From Photorhabdus laumondii subsp. laumondii (GTDB lineage Bacteria; Pseudomonadota; Gammaproteobacteria; Enterobacterales; Enterobacteriaceae), in assembly GCF_003343245.1 (NCBI RefSeq), contig NZ_CP024901.1, positions 4,030,001 to 4,094,000 on the forward strand: a stretch of DNA of 64,000 nt, written 5' to 3'. Both the position numbers and the translations under genes were made by a program. How positions within the stretch are numbered: the stretch's first letter is position 1; the number at the start of each line of letters is the position of its first letter. The notes beneath the pieces were generated by a model, which had not been told where the DNA came from, ran no database searches, and was given only the letters and a program-made list of their open reading frames with translations. Shown here one piece after another: positions 7,598 to 17,249 of the stretch.

Positions 7598-8575
7598 TTA
7601 TACCCCCCAAAATAATATATGAACAACTTTGCCTGGATTCTCATTGTTGTTGGGAGTGCCAGCTTGATATTCAAACGTCGATAACGTTGCATTACGTACT
7701 AATGTGTGACCCGTTGATGTATTGATACTCGACATGCTTGCAATATAGCCAAAAAACTTATTTTTAAAAGAAATTGGATAATTTACCTTTATCCATGATT
7801 GCTGACCTGATGGAACTTTAACCCATTGAATAATAATCCCCGTATCTCCACATTGCCACCAGCCATTTTCGGATTTTATGGCTTCATTTTGTAATGCAAG
7901 AGTACCACTTCTCTCAGGCGTTAATATATTGTAACGCCGCTGATTCTTAGGATCGTCAGAATAGATATGCAATAATTTCCCTTCAGAACCGTTAATTCCC
8001 AATATATATCCATCTTTCGATTTGAAACGCAATTTAGGAAAAGGAGTTTTACTATCAATCAATAAACTACCAACGGTTGCAGTTTTATCGCTAGAAATAC
8101 GCAAGAAAGTATTATCGCTCTCAGATTTAGCATAACTTCCCACATCCCCGGCATTCAATGAAATATCAGATGACAACGCTTTTCCATTTACTTTACGAAT
8201 GGATGGTACTCGGCTATTAGCGTTGTTATTTGCAGCTACAGCACTTTGATTCGCCGTATCCGTCAGTGATTGCACAAATGCTGTTGTTGCAATCTGAGTA
8301 TTATTAGCGTTTTTAGCCGGTGTGGGGGCGGTTGGTGTTCCTGTGAAAATGGGACTGTCTTTCGGTGCATACTGAGTATGCGGATCTTGCACCTCAGAAT
8401 GTTCCCTCAACTCATTCCCATTTTGTTCTAGTTTCTGTTTAAGATAGTTTGTGCGGTTGACCAACTGTTTAGCCTGCCGATTGGAAATACCATCAGGCCC
8501 ACCTAACACGGGGTCTGAGGTTTCTATTTGATACACGCCCTCTGACCACTGTGGGGTTTCCGGCAAATTAGCCAT
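7598..8575 (-). CDS. Tail fibre protein
   Basis: The start at 8575 (MANLPETPQWSEGVYQIE) gives 325 residues. The N terminus has the P2/Mu-type fibre attachment sequence with DPVLGGPDGISNRQAKQLVNRT, followed by the PTAPTPAKNANNTQIATTAFV repeat-like motif and RKVNGKALSSDISLNAGDV, both common in enterobacterial fibres. The C-terminal receptor-binding region (GWWQCGDTGIIIQWG-type fold start) is unlike the other fibre in this window. It binds the host surface at adsorption. Confidence 0.88.
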   Translation of the reverse strand: MANLPETPQWSEGVYQIETSDPVLGGPDGISNRQAKQLVNRTNYLKQKLEQNGNELREHSEVQDPHTQYAPKDSPIFTGTPTAPTPAKNANNTQIATTAFVQSLTDTANQSAVAANNNANSRVPSIRKVNGKALSSDISLNAGDVGSYAKSESDNTFLRISSDKTATVGSLLIDSKTPFPKLRFKSKDGYILGINGSEGKLLHIYSDDPKNQRRYNILTPERSGTLALQNEAIKSENGWWQCGDTGIIIQWVKVPSGQQSWIKVNYPISFKNKFFGYIASMSSINTSTGHTLVRNATLSTFEYQAGTPNNNENPGKVVHILFWGV

Positions 8576-8576
8576 T

Positions 8577-9152
8577 TTAACTGCTCCCATAATTGTAACT
8601 ACCGTCATAACTGACAGTATTGTTGTAACGAATTGATACAGACTGATATTCCAAACTGGCAAGGTGGCAGCGTGCAGGCGCAAACGCTGCCAGTGTGGTA
8701 CGCAGTAGCGAGGCTTGATCATTAGTGATAGGTTGCTGAAGTATGACGCGATAAACTGCCCAGGATGTTGAATCTCCATGAACATAATTACCGTTATGGC
8801 TGGCATGTCCGTCATAATTGATTTGACCAGTGCCTTCAATTAAATCAACTTCACCAAACCCAAAACGACGGATAATTTCACGAATTGACCACGGTGTGCC
8901 TTTATATCGATGCAATTCTATAGCTGATTTGATTAACGTGCGGCGAGCATTGTCTGATTCGACAAGCTCCCAGCCATCGCCAAATAGGGAGAATTGATTT
9001 GCCAGCCAATGCAGCGTGCTTCTATCGGCAGTATCAATGAGATAAACCATTAATTGGGTTAAATCGATATCATCAAAACGAGAGGCCAACTGACCTAATG
9101 CACGCATACTGATATCAGCTTCTAGTGGAGGTGGTAGATGTAACTTAACCAT
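8577..9152 (-). CDS. I: P2 gpI-like tail/baseplate protein
   Basis: A 191-residue protein of the phage tail protein I family: HRYKGTPWSIREIIRRFGFGEVDL and the AFAPARCHLASLEY region are characteristic. The start at 9152 gives an 8-bp overlap with the upstream J gene. It forms the wedge that links baseplate to fibre. Confidence 0.88.
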   Translation of the reverse strand: MVKLHLPPPLEADISMRALGQLASRFDDIDLTQLMVYLIDTADRSTLHWLANQFSLFGDGWELVESDNARRTLIKSAIELHRYKGTPWSIREIIRRFGFGEVDLIEGTGQINYDGHASHNGNYVHGDSTSWAVYRVILQQPITNDQASLLRTTLAAFAPARCHLASLEYQSVSIRYNNTVSYDGSYNYGSS

Positions 9153-10248
9153 CAGCGACTCCAGTGACCACAACAGTGATACCGATACAGTTCGCCCATT
9201 CATTTTCATCTACAATCTGAAACGTGGGAGACTCCAGAACGACTTGATAGACGCCAGAAACAGACAATGTTGAGATGATTTGACTGGGAACAATATCCTT
9301 TCCTAACGTTGTTGCTCGTTCAGCTACCCATGTTTGTATGGCTTGTTCTGCTGCCGATTGAATACCAGGTGCATTAACGCCACTGTACAAGGTCAGTTTC
9401 GCCTTGATGGTATAATCAACCTTCACGGGAGGTTTTGCATGTACAATGTCAGTCAACGGGCGGATTTTTTCATCAGAGCAAAAGCTTTTTACCAGCGTTA
9501 AAATGCTTTCATCAGGCAATCCCGTAGCTAATAGTGGAAACAGTTCAACAACGCCCGGAATGGGAGACATGACTGCGACATCAACAATATTGGGATGGGC
9601 ACGCATGGCATGAAAACGATAAGCCTGACGACTGCCCGCATTAGTAAACGATTCAGGGGCCATTTTGATTCGTACACGTAGCCTCTCGTCACTTTCCTCT
9701 GCCGAACCACCACTGCTCACTATTGTGTTGGTCACTTGCGGGTCAATGTCGTCGATTTCATCCAACAATGTACTAATTTGTGCTGGTTGCCAGCTATTCC
9801 CTGATAATCCAGTATCTGTACAAGTAGCTGTGACATTAACGAACCGTGTGCCGGCTTTCAGAACAGCATCTGTATTAGTAGCAAAAATAATACTGTCCGA
9901 TGCATTAACACGAGTTCCAACTGGAATGAGTACATCTTGCTCTAATGCTTCATCAACACTAAATTGCAATATTGTCTGCGCCGGTTGGGCGGATAGCCGA
10001 TATACTCCGACCAATTCCCCTAAGTAGTCCAAAATGGGCGCACGGGCAAACTCGACCAAATTCTGCTTGGCGGCTTCCTGAACTTGCATTCTGGTTAGTG
10101 CTTCACGATATGCAAATAAATTGATCAGCAGGCGTTCTGCCTGTGCTGGGTACAAAGTCTTACCTACATCAGCTTCATATTTTGCGATCATTTCGGTTGT
10201 GATTTTTTCTACATCACGCTCGATAAAATCAGGTTCTGTCAGCGCCAT
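9145..10248 (-). CDS. J: Baseplate assembly protein J
   Basis: A 367-residue gpJ-like protein. Visible features are the N-terminal PDFIERDVEKIT, the ESDERLRVRIKMAPESFTNAG segment diagnostic of gpJ (PF04865), and PNIVDVAVMSPIPGVVELFPL. It forms the periphery of the contractile baseplate with I and W. It overlaps both neighbours by about 10 bp. Confidence 0.93.
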   Translation of the reverse strand: MALTEPDFIERDVEKITTEMIAKYEADVGKTLYPAQAERLLINLFAYREALTRMQVQEAAKQNLVEFARAPILDYLGELVGVYRLSAQPAQTILQFSVDEALEQDVLIPVGTRVNASDSIIFATNTDAVLKAGTRFVNVTATCTDTGLSGNSWQPAQISTLLDEIDDIDPQVTNTIVSSGGSAEESDERLRVRIKMAPESFTNAGSRQAYRFHAMRAHPNIVDVAVMSPIPGVVELFPLLATGLPDESILTLVKSFCSDEKIRPLTDIVHAKPPVKVDYTIKAKLTLYSGVNAPGIQSAAEQAIQTWVAERATTLGKDIVPSQIISTLSVSGVYQVVLESPTFQIVDENEWANCIGITVVVTGVADG

Positions 10249-10592
10249 AGCAACTCCGTAGATTGTGTAATGCCATCAACTGCTGTCCAATTCACACGCA
10301 GAGTTAGATGCTCTCCATTGACAGTTGGTTTCACGGAGAGCAACTGGCAACGAGGTTCCCAACGTGTAATAGCGTCAATAGACTCCCTAACAACGTGAGG
10401 AATTGCGCGGTCTATGGGGTGATCAATATAAAGGTGTAAATTACTGCCAAACTCAGGTCTATGTGGATCACTGCCACGTGGTGTACGTAGAATAATGAGT
10501 ATTGCTTGGGCGATATCATCCAGCCCACAGGCAATTTTGCCTGAGTTCTGGAGAGCGGGTTGCCAAAAAACAGAATGTGAGTTCGTATTCAT
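10239..10592 (-). CDS. W: Baseplate protein W (gp25-like)
   Basis: A 117-residue protein of the gpW/gp25 family: ILRTPRGSDPHRPEFGSNL and the RWEPRC motif are hallmark features. It nucleates the sheath-baseplate junction with J. Confidence 0.92.
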   Translation of the reverse strand: MNTNSHSVFWQPALQNSGKIACGLDDIAQAILIILRTPRGSDPHRPEFGSNLHLYIDHPIDRAIPHVVRESIDAITRWEPRCQLLSVKPTVNGEHLTLRVNWTAVDGITQSTELLWR

Positions 10593-10638
10593 GGGGGACA
10601 GTATTATCCCCTGTAGGTATATCTAATATTAAAGGTGT

Positions 10639-11244
10639 TTAAAGAAATTCATGAAAATGATGATTCGAGTTACCACCTTCATCCATGATGCTGCCCGTTG
10701 CATGGATGTTGCCATTAACGCTAACATTGCCCTGAATGGTTGCAGCACCACTATTACCACCAGAACCCGACAGCCCATTTTGATAGATTAACTGACCTTT
10801 CACTAACATATTTCCGGTTACGATTGTTTCCGGCGCATCAATAGTTGCCTGCTGTGCATAAATAACAACATTGGCTCCCGCTGCGATCTTAATGTGCTGA
10901 ATGCCACCATTAATAGTCAGGGTGTGTGAGGTACGATCATAGTAAAAAGCTGCATCATCTGCATAAGTTACACCACGGATATTTTTATTATTAGCAGGCG
11001 GTTGATCAACACTGGAATAGATAGCACCTAAAATAACACCATCTTCACCATTCGCATCCAATAGCACTTCAACCTGTTCCCCAACATCGGGCAACCAATA
11101 GTCTTTGTTATTCTGGGTATTGCGCTGCAACACATTCAGCCAGTTAGTACGCATATTATCGCATTCAGGCAATCGCACGCGGGCACGAACAGTAGCAGGA
11201 TCTACGGCGCTAATCGTACCAACTTGACGAGTTACACTGCTCAT
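10639..11244 (-). CDS. V: Baseplate spike protein V
   Basis: A 201-residue gpV homologue: an N-terminal OB-fold (VGTISAVDPATVRARVRLPE), the NWLNVLQRNTQNNKDYWLPDVGEQVEVLLD segment, then a beta-helical tail with GNVSVNGNIHATGSIMDEGGNSNHHFHEFL that would form the membrane-piercing tip. Its His-rich end may bind metal. It overlaps D by 4 bp. Confidence 0.92.
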   Translation of the reverse strand: MSSVTRQVGTISAVDPATVRARVRLPECDNMRTNWLNVLQRNTQNNKDYWLPDVGEQVEVLLDANGEDGVILGAIYSSVDQPPANNKNIRGVTYADDAAFYYDRTSHTLTINGGIQHIKIAAGANVVIYAQQATIDAPETIVTGNMLVKGQLIYQNGLSGSGGNSGAATIQGNVSVNGNIHATGSIMDEGGNSNHHFHEFL

Positions 11245-12419
11245 TTGGATTCCTCCTCGATGATCGTGTCGGAAGAACCATCGGGCTTATATACAACCAA
11301 TTTCTGAGTCTTATCTTTTTTATCTTTCTTGGATTTGCTTGATGTAACAGGGCCACGAGCAACTTCAAGTTCGGTTATATATCCGCTATTACGATCAAAA
11401 GAGTGGTGAGCTGAAGTAATTAACCATTGTCCAGATAACTTGCCAAATTCAATCAACTCAATTTTATTTCCGGCGGTTAACTGAGGGGCTCCCATCAATG
11501 AAAGTGAGCCGTTCTGCTGGTACTCATTATGTAAATCCAGTGCTGACTTAGCCTTTATTTCAGCGCTATCCTTGTTAGCAGCCCGGCTGTTTACTTTTAA
11601 GGTGTCTGCGCTGGTTTCTTTACCGCTATTCTTATCTTTTGGATTGGACTGACTACTTGTACTGGTCGTGCCATCAGCTTCATAGACAATCAACTTTTTA
11701 TCATCAGCCTTTTGGTGCTTCACTTTGGCTTTTTTATAGACTTTATTAATCGTGTCCCGTAGTGAAAATTGGGCAACATCACGAGGGTGTAATTTTTTTA
11801 TGGGTTCTTGGCTGCGCAAAGTGGCTAAGTGGGAGAAAATTAGCTGTTCACTGACAACTTTAACGGCATAACCATATTCACTGGCCAGTCGTTTCAGGAA
11901 CGCCACATCGGTTTCAGAATATTGCGTCACCCTGTCAATCTTGATGATTTCGATACTGCCGATCAGCTTTAACTGATGTTTCTTAGCGATGCGGTTAGCA
12001 ATAGCGGCCAGAGTTGTATTCTCAAATCCACGGTTAGATTTGGTACGCAATGCTGTATTGATAGACGTTGCTACACCTCGAACAGATACAATAGAAGGAG
12101 GGATACTGACTTCAATTTCATCAATATAGAATGAGCCACAATTCAGTAATCGTTCTCCGAAATAGCCCAACTTCAATGTCAACGTATCACCTTTTCCCGG
12201 ATACCATTTATCTAGCCAGAGACCATCAGTATCATCCAACTCTACCTCTATTTCATCGGATTCGCTTTTGATGTTGTCGGTATAGCTGACACGAGTGACA
12301 TAAGGAGTGATGTCATTTGTGATATCTTTTTGCAAATATCGTAACGTGAATGTCGGACTTAAAACCTCTGAGACACCCGTTATAGATGGTGTTTGCTTGG
12401 TATCAATTATCTTAGCCAC
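11241..12419 (-). CDS. D: Late control protein D (tail hub)
   Basis: A 392-residue gpD/gp27-like hub: FTLRYLQKDITNDITPYVTRVSYTD at the N terminus and QYSETDVAFLKRLASEYGYAVK in the middle are typical. It forms the trimeric hub below the tube and carries the V spike. A low-complexity Ser/Asp/Lys insertion lies around residues 240-270 and a Lys-rich tail at the C terminus. Confidence 0.92.
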   Translation of the reverse strand: MAKIIDTKQTPSITGVSEVLSPTFTLRYLQKDITNDITPYVTRVSYTDNIKSESDEIEVELDDTDGLWLDKWYPGKGDTLTLKLGYFGERLLNCGSFYIDEIEVSIPPSIVSVRGVATSINTALRTKSNRGFENTTLAAIANRIAKKHQLKLIGSIEIIKIDRVTQYSETDVAFLKRLASEYGYAVKVVSEQLIFSHLATLRSQEPIKKLHPRDVAQFSLRDTINKVYKKAKVKHQKADDKKLIVYEADGTTSTSSQSNPKDKNSGKETSADTLKVNSRAANKDSAEIKAKSALDLHNEYQQNGSLSLMGAPQLTAGNKIELIEFGKLSGQWLITSAHHSFDRNSGYITELEVARGPVTSSKSKKDKKDKTQKLVVYKPDGSSDTIIEEESK

Positions 12420-12625
12420 GGTGGTGTATCCTCTGCAATTACTACATCGTCAGCGTCAATGATGGGGATCAACAATACGATCCCAGATGGCAATACAGGT
12501 GTAACTGCAACGTGCGGATTAGCAGCAATTATGCGAGCGTAACCTAAAGGGTCACCATAATAATGGTGAGCCAATAAATCCCACCTATCGCCATCTCTTG
12601 TAATGTATTCAAGAAACATGATCAA
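12407..12625 (-). CDS. X: Tail protein X (LysM-like)
   Basis: A 72-residue gpX: GDRWDLLAHHYYGDPLGYARIIAANPHV is the LysM-type motif of the family. It joins the tail hub to the tube. The TTATG overlap with U and the 13-bp overlap with D show translational coupling. Confidence 0.92.
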   Translation of the reverse strand: MIMFLEYITRDGDRWDLLAHHYYGDPLGYARIIAANPHVAVTPVLPSGIVLLIPIIDADDVVIAEDTPPWLR

Positions 12626-13506
12626 AGCGCCCTTGTGGTAATTTGCGCGGCCATCTTACTAAGCGCGGGTGATATTGATGTAAATGTTGAACTGGCTGAT
12701 TCAAGTTGAGTTGATACAGAATCCAATGCAGCCGCGATATTACAGCTATCTGCACGGCTTAATGACGATTGAGCATTGTTAACAAATGTTACTGCTTGCC
12801 CCGTTGCTCTGGTCAATTGAATTGCATCTGGCAATGAGTCACCGAGTGATTGAAAAGCCGGATAGCTTTTCCCTAATGGACCAGCAATATTGTTGAGCCC
12901 GGTAAGAAGACTTGGTACGCGGGTTAACGCTACGGCCGGGTTGTCTTTCATCTTCTGTGCAATACGTACCGCACTGATCGTCGTTTGCAGTGCTGATTGT
13001 GCTTGTTTGGCATAATTCACTCCATCCCTGACTTTTTTAGCCATACCTGATGGTTTCGGTATTGCATTAGACAACGCCTTTGTATTCGGGACATGAGATT
13101 TAATGGCAGGCGGTTTCAGTGGTTTTTTAGGATCACCGATATATTCACGTAATGTCACCGAGGCATTGAGGGCAAATATATTACCTACTGAATCCGTTTG
13201 TTCACTGGAGGCTGTCACATCAGTAATAACAAACCAGCCACGGTAATCACCATTTCCGAATATTAGCGCAAGTGCTTGATGTTTCCGCATTGCTTCACGC
13301 AGCCGATTCAATTCAATATCCGGCGTACAATAATGTTGATGAAAGACCAAGCTAATTTGAATTTCATCCGGTTTCTCACCTACAAACTGCAAGCCGGGCT
13401 TACCTTGAATTCGGGCATGTTCGGCATAATCAACACCAAACGTTACATCAAAACCATCCCAATATGTGATTAGCTCAAATTCAATATCACCTAATACAGC
13501 AAACAT
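12622..13506 (-). CDS. U: P2 gpU-like tail protein
   Basis: A 294-residue protein whose first 130 residues match the gpU family (FAVLGDIEFELITYWDGFD, ARIQGKPGLQFVGEKPDEI, HYCTPDIELNRL). The long C-terminal part is Ala/Ser-rich and helical and is seen in Mu/BcepMu-type versions. It completes the tail between tape measure and hub. Confidence 0.88.
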   Translation of the reverse strand: MFAVLGDIEFELITYWDGFDVTFGVDYAEHARIQGKPGLQFVGEKPDEIQISLVFHQHYCTPDIELNRLREAMRKHQALALIFGNGDYRGWFVITDVTASSEQTDSVGNIFALNASVTLREYIGDPKKPLKPPAIKSHVPNTKALSNAIPKPSGMAKKVRDGVNYAKQAQSALQTTISAVRIAQKMKDNPAVALTRVPSLLTGLNNIAGPLGKSYPAFQSLGDSLPDAIQLTRATGQAVTFVNNAQSSLSRADSCNIAAALDSVSTQLESASSTFTSISPALSKMAAQITTRAL

Positions 13507-16058
13507 TATCCGTACCTCCGGCGTTCTCTCTGAATAACAATACGCTCCAGCAGTTTTTCTAATTCACGCATACTCAGGTTTAAAGCTTGACTAATATCGG
13601 GTATAGCCGTTTGTTGTTTATCACCAATGTATATTTGCGGGGCGAAAGAGATAGAAAAACCATTATTGCTGTTGCTGGCATCTTTATAACCTGTTCGTTT
13701 AATTGGATTGCCCGACATTATCTCAGGAGGTGAGATTTGTGGGACATCTGGGGTCATTCCCTCAGCTAGACGCTGAGTGGCACGAGCAGCCAACGGCATA
13801 GTGCGATCAATACCAACAACCGCACCTTGCACAATATTATCGCCAAATCCCATAAATACTCGACTGGGGGATTGAATACCCAACGCTTCTTTAAACCAGC
13901 TAGAAACTTTGCCACCAAAGTTTTTAATGGTGTCCTTAGCCGTGGTCAGCATATTAGAAATACCATTAACCAACCCATTAACGATATTTTTACCAAAGTC
14001 AGTAAAATTATCGGGCATATCAATGCCAAACCATTTCATAACGTCAGCGAATGTTTTATAGAACAATCCCAATGGCGACCAATTTAAAATTAATTTACTG
14101 ACCTCAAATATTCCGCCATCAAACGCATTAGTAATGTCATTCCATCGAGCTGTAAACCAACCTTTGACGTTAGACCAAATATTTTTGATTCCCTGCCATC
14201 CCATTTGGAAAGCGAATTTCACTAAGATCCAAAGCGGTTTAAAGAAATTACTGATGGGCTTCCAATAGCGATAGATAAGATAAGCGGCCACTGCAATACC
14301 AGTGATGATCAATCCGATAGGATTCATTAATAGTACGCGTCCAATCCACAAAATAGCTCTGCCAGCTACCATCAAGCCCTTATAGAGAGCACTACCGAGG
14401 ATTCTACCCAACCAGAGAGCTGCTCCGGCTATTTTTCCCAAGATGTTTGCAACGACACCAAATCTGCCGCCACTGCCGATAGCCATTCGAAGCAGTAACC
14501 ACCGTGTGCGCATTAACATTGCACCTTTCCAGATATCAGTTATAGGGGAAAGCAAAAGATTAAGACCTAATCTGACACCGATTGAAGCTGCTTTGAATGC
14601 CAAGAACCCACCGACCAGCGTGACAACATTGCTGATGAGTTCAGGATTAGCGGCCAGCCATTTTCCGGTCTTGTCCATCAATGGAATAAAGGTTTCGGCT
14701 AACTGTATTAATGCTGGGCGCAGCGACTGACCAATGCTAATAGCCGAATCATTAAATTCAATTTGAGTACGCCGCCACTGTGCTTCTAAGGTATCATTCT
14801 GTTTATCAAAATCGGTATCAACAGATTTTTGTGCCGAATCAGTTCCCATGCCTGTTTTGATACGCTGATAATCTCCCCAACGTTGCTGCATGGCCAAGAG
14901 ATGGTTGACTGTCTGTACGTCGGTGAAAATAGAGGATAGCCCGAAGGATTCCATGAGCATACGCTGTGCATCTTCATCACCTCTGGCTCCCGCTTTTTTC
15001 CACTCTTTCATGAGATCAGCGCCTTTACTCTTGATAAAGCGGTCTGCGATCATGATTGAGGCTTCATATTGTGAGTACCCCGAAGAAACATATCTGCTCA
15101 TTGAGGTTTGATAATCGACGTCAGCTTCAGCGTATCTTTTGGCAATATCACCACGTCCCATTGAAGCTAGCCAGTTCCTCATATTGGTAGCTGCTTCACC
15201 TTCCGTTCCTGCGCCTTCACGGCCAACTTCCAAGCTGGCAATAATCTGTGAAACTGCCTCCTGACCATATATTCCCTTACCAGCAAATTGCTGCGCCATT
15301 TCTGGAAAGTATTGGGCGAGATCTTTTAATTCAAAACGACCCGATTTAGCACCGAAAACGGCTCGGTTAAAGGCTTCCTTGAGCGCTTGATCACCTCCAA
15401 TTTTCAGGGACTCAAAGGATAGAGCCATTTTGGCTAAGTCATTAATATTAGCTTTGGACGCCGTGGCGACGCGGCCCAATAATCCACTCATATCGGTCGA
15501 TTTCATGGGAGATTTTCCGGCGGCAACCAATGTGCTAACACCTTCCAACAGGGTTTCTTGTAATTGGTTTGTTTGCTTGGCGTTCTGGCGCAAGATGATT
15601 CCGATTTTTTGCTCTTCTTTCGGAGACAGATTGCCAGTGACAGCTATGTCCCTTAATCCTGATTCAAAAGAGGCATACTTTGTTACGGACTGAACAACGG
15701 GAGAGGATATCGTGTGAGTTAATGCATAGGTTTCGGCTCCCTGTGCATATAGCGCCATACGATTCGCTTTGGCTGCATCACTCATGCTAGCCGCAGACTG
15801 TAAGCGCTGTTGCTGGCGGTTCAACTGTTCCAGCGTTCGACTGATGCGTTGTAGATCCGCATTCAAACGCTGGGCACTACGGGAACCAAGTTGACCGTAA
15901 CGTTCAACAGCACGGTTCAGTGCCTGCTGTCGGTTCTCCAGTTGGCGAGTCGTTTCTCCCAGTGTTCCTAGAGTACGGCGTGTACCAGACATGGCAGAAC
16001 TGAACGCACTACTAATGGCCCCACCAATAATGACACCAATGGAAAATTCTGTTGACAC
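13506..16058 (-). CDS. T: Tail tape measure protein
   Basis: An 850-residue tape measure: coiled-coil N terminus with RRTLGTLGETTRQLENRQQAL, a TP901-type core (SGLRDIAVTGNLSPKEEQ), hydrophobic helices around residues 480-620, and a C-terminal ALGIQSPSRVFMGFGDNIVQG motif characteristic of this class. Its length sets the tail length; 850 residues suits a contractile tail of roughly P2 size or slightly longer. Confidence 0.93.
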   Translation of the reverse strand: MSTEFSIGVIIGGAISSAFSSAMSGTRRTLGTLGETTRQLENRQQALNRAVERYGQLGSRSAQRLNADLQRISRTLEQLNRQQQRLQSAASMSDAAKANRMALYAQGAETYALTHTISSPVVQSVTKYASFESGLRDIAVTGNLSPKEEQKIGIILRQNAKQTNQLQETLLEGVSTLVAAGKSPMKSTDMSGLLGRVATASKANINDLAKMALSFESLKIGGDQALKEAFNRAVFGAKSGRFELKDLAQYFPEMAQQFAGKGIYGQEAVSQIIASLEVGREGAGTEGEAATNMRNWLASMGRGDIAKRYAEADVDYQTSMSRYVSSGYSQYEASIMIADRFIKSKGADLMKEWKKAGARGDEDAQRMLMESFGLSSIFTDVQTVNHLLAMQQRWGDYQRIKTGMGTDSAQKSVDTDFDKQNDTLEAQWRRTQIEFNDSAISIGQSLRPALIQLAETFIPLMDKTGKWLAANPELISNVVTLVGGFLAFKAASIGVRLGLNLLLSPITDIWKGAMLMRTRWLLLRMAIGSGGRFGVVANILGKIAGAALWLGRILGSALYKGLMVAGRAILWIGRVLLMNPIGLIITGIAVAAYLIYRYWKPISNFFKPLWILVKFAFQMGWQGIKNIWSNVKGWFTARWNDITNAFDGGIFEVSKLILNWSPLGLFYKTFADVMKWFGIDMPDNFTDFGKNIVNGLVNGISNMLTTAKDTIKNFGGKVSSWFKEALGIQSPSRVFMGFGDNIVQGAVVGIDRTMPLAARATQRLAEGMTPDVPQISPPEIMSGNPIKRTGYKDASNSNNGFSISFAPQIYIGDKQQTAIPDISQALNLSMRELEKLLERIVIQRERRRYG

Positions 16059-16061
16059 GAA

Positions 16062-16271
16062 TTAACCGCCTCCATTCTCGCGTTTGATTTGGGTGTTGGC
16101 CTCATTCAACCAACATTCAAATTCATCCAGCGCCAGATTATCAATCTCGCTCGGCTGGAACCGGAACCATCGTGCCAACATCGCCGATGCTTGCCACACT
16201 GTTTTTATTTCCCTGATCCAATCCGATAACTTGCTGAAATCGTTTCTGTAATGCCAGATAATCAGCAACAT
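16062..16271 (-). CDS. Tail assembly chaperone extension E' (frameshift product)
   Basis: This frame has no good start of its own and overlaps the end of E. Its C-terminal part (WFRFQPSEIDNLALDEFECWLNEANTQIKRE) matches the GpE'-type domain. It should be made as an E-E' fusion by ribosomal frameshifting inside 16141-16271. Relative to E the frame is +1 (equivalently -2), as reported for Mu rather than the -1 used by P2 and lambda. Confidence 0.75.
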   Translation of the reverse strand: MLLIIWHYRNDFSKLSDWIREIKTVWQASAMLARWFRFQPSEIDNLALDEFECWLNEANTQIKRENGGG

Positions 16272-16467
16272 CCATCTGTTCGATATCTTCTGGTAACAAT
16301 CCTGTCGAACGTGCTATCAAAATATCATCCCAGTCAGTAGGATTTTCGCTGGCTCGCCGGGCAGCCTTGATATCTTTAACTTTCAAACGTGATAACTGAA
16401 GCTCTTCAATGCGAACGCCAGCAGCCGTGGTATAGGGAAATTGAAGATGGTAAGTCGTGGTTGACAT
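16141..16467 (-). CDS. E: Tail assembly chaperone E (Mu gp41-like)
   Basis: A 108-residue protein with YTTAAGVRIEELQLSRLKVKDIKAARRA, followed by a TGLLPEDIEQMDVADYLALQKRFQ segment typical of the phage tail assembly chaperone family. It holds the tape measure during tail assembly. It lies directly upstream of the tape-measure gene and overlaps E'. Confidence 0.88.
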   Translation of the reverse strand: MSTTTYHLQFPYTTAAGVRIEELQLSRLKVKDIKAARRASENPTDWDDILIARSTGLLPEDIEQMDVADYLALQKRFQQVIGLDQGNKNSVASIGDVGTMVPVPAERD

Positions 16468-16539
16468 GATGATACTCCTCTGTAAGTTTCATTCAGTATC
16501 ATCCATGTATGGAAACGGAAATATTAAAGGGGATTAAAG

Positions 16540-16562
16540 AAGAAAGGGGCTGATGCCCCTGT
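16540..16562 (-). terminator. Rho-independent terminator after the tube gene
   Basis: On the minus strand AGGGGC-ATCA-GCCCCT is followed by TTCTTCTTT. It lies between the abundant sheath/tube genes and the chaperone/tape-measure genes and would reduce downstream expression. Confidence 0.75.
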
Positions 16563-16564
16563 CA

Positions 16565-16735
16565 TTAGTGAGTGCGAAAGCCTCTACAGTTACGGAAAAA
16601 GTCTATCAGATATTCTTTCCCTTTCGCTGCACCGATATCGGAAAACCAACCTTCCGGAGGAGTCCACTTATCAATCAAGTCGGCAAGCTTTCTGGCTTTG
16701 GAGCGAGTGCAGTCATGATTTAGTTTAACCTCCAA
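16565..16735 (-). CDS. Small conserved-looking tail-operon protein with TTG start
   Basis: A 56-residue frame that begins at TTG (16735) inside the last codons of the tube gene and ends just before the terminator. It includes DLIDKWTPPEGWFSDIGAA and EYLIDFFRNCRGF, which look like a genuine soluble protein and resemble small proteins seen in the same place in related phages. GGAGGT lies in the overlap but is too close to the TTG, so the true start is unsure. Confidence 0.55.
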   Translation of the reverse strand: MEVKLNHDCTRSKARKLADLIDKWTPPEGWFSDIGAAKGKEYLIDFFRNCRGFRTH

Positions 16736-17249
16736 TATTGATGCGATAATCGGTCAGTTGATCAATGCCGCCAACACGGAAGATATTGGCCAGATAATCC
16801 AGTTCTAACAGCTCCTCACCATCCAGTACCTGCTTAATATAGGTACTGGTAAAGCTACTGGAAAAATCAGCATTTTCATGTTGCTTAAATGTGCCCAGCG
16901 GATTCTTCTTAAATAAAATGGTCAGATATGTCACCAATGGCACTTCATCAATGCGCCCCTGTGAACTGAATTTCTGGACGCTGGAACGGCACTGCAATGC
17001 CAGAGACTTATAGGGATTGGCAGCAGATAACATGGCGTCACGGTAGAAACTGTTCCACTTGATCTCGCCTTCCAGTTTATCGAAGCCTGCCGGTAGCTCC
17101 ACTTTGCCGACCATCCCCAGCGCCTTATGCTCCTGCATGGTCATGGAAACGTCTGGCAGTTTCACTTCTTCAGCCCGTCCCAACAGGTTATTGCCGTCAA
17201 TATAAATATTGGCGTTGGTGATGCGGTTAATCTCTATTTTTCCGGCCAT
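16725..17249 (-). CDS. FII: Major tail tube protein FII
   Basis: A 174-residue gpFII homologue: ANIYIDGNNLLGRAEEVKLPDVSMTMQEHKALGMVGKVELPAGFDKLEG is the family signature, ending with a FRVGGIDQLTDYR segment. It forms the inner tube of the contractile tail. It abuts the sheath gene. Confidence 0.94.
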   Translation of the reverse strand: MAGKIEINRITNANIYIDGNNLLGRAEEVKLPDVSMTMQEHKALGMVGKVELPAGFDKLEGEIKWNSFYRDAMLSAANPYKSLALQCRSSVQKFSSQGRIDEVPLVTYLTILFKKNPLGTFKQHENADFSSSFTSTYIKQVLDGEELLELDYLANIFRVGGIDQLTDYRINIGG

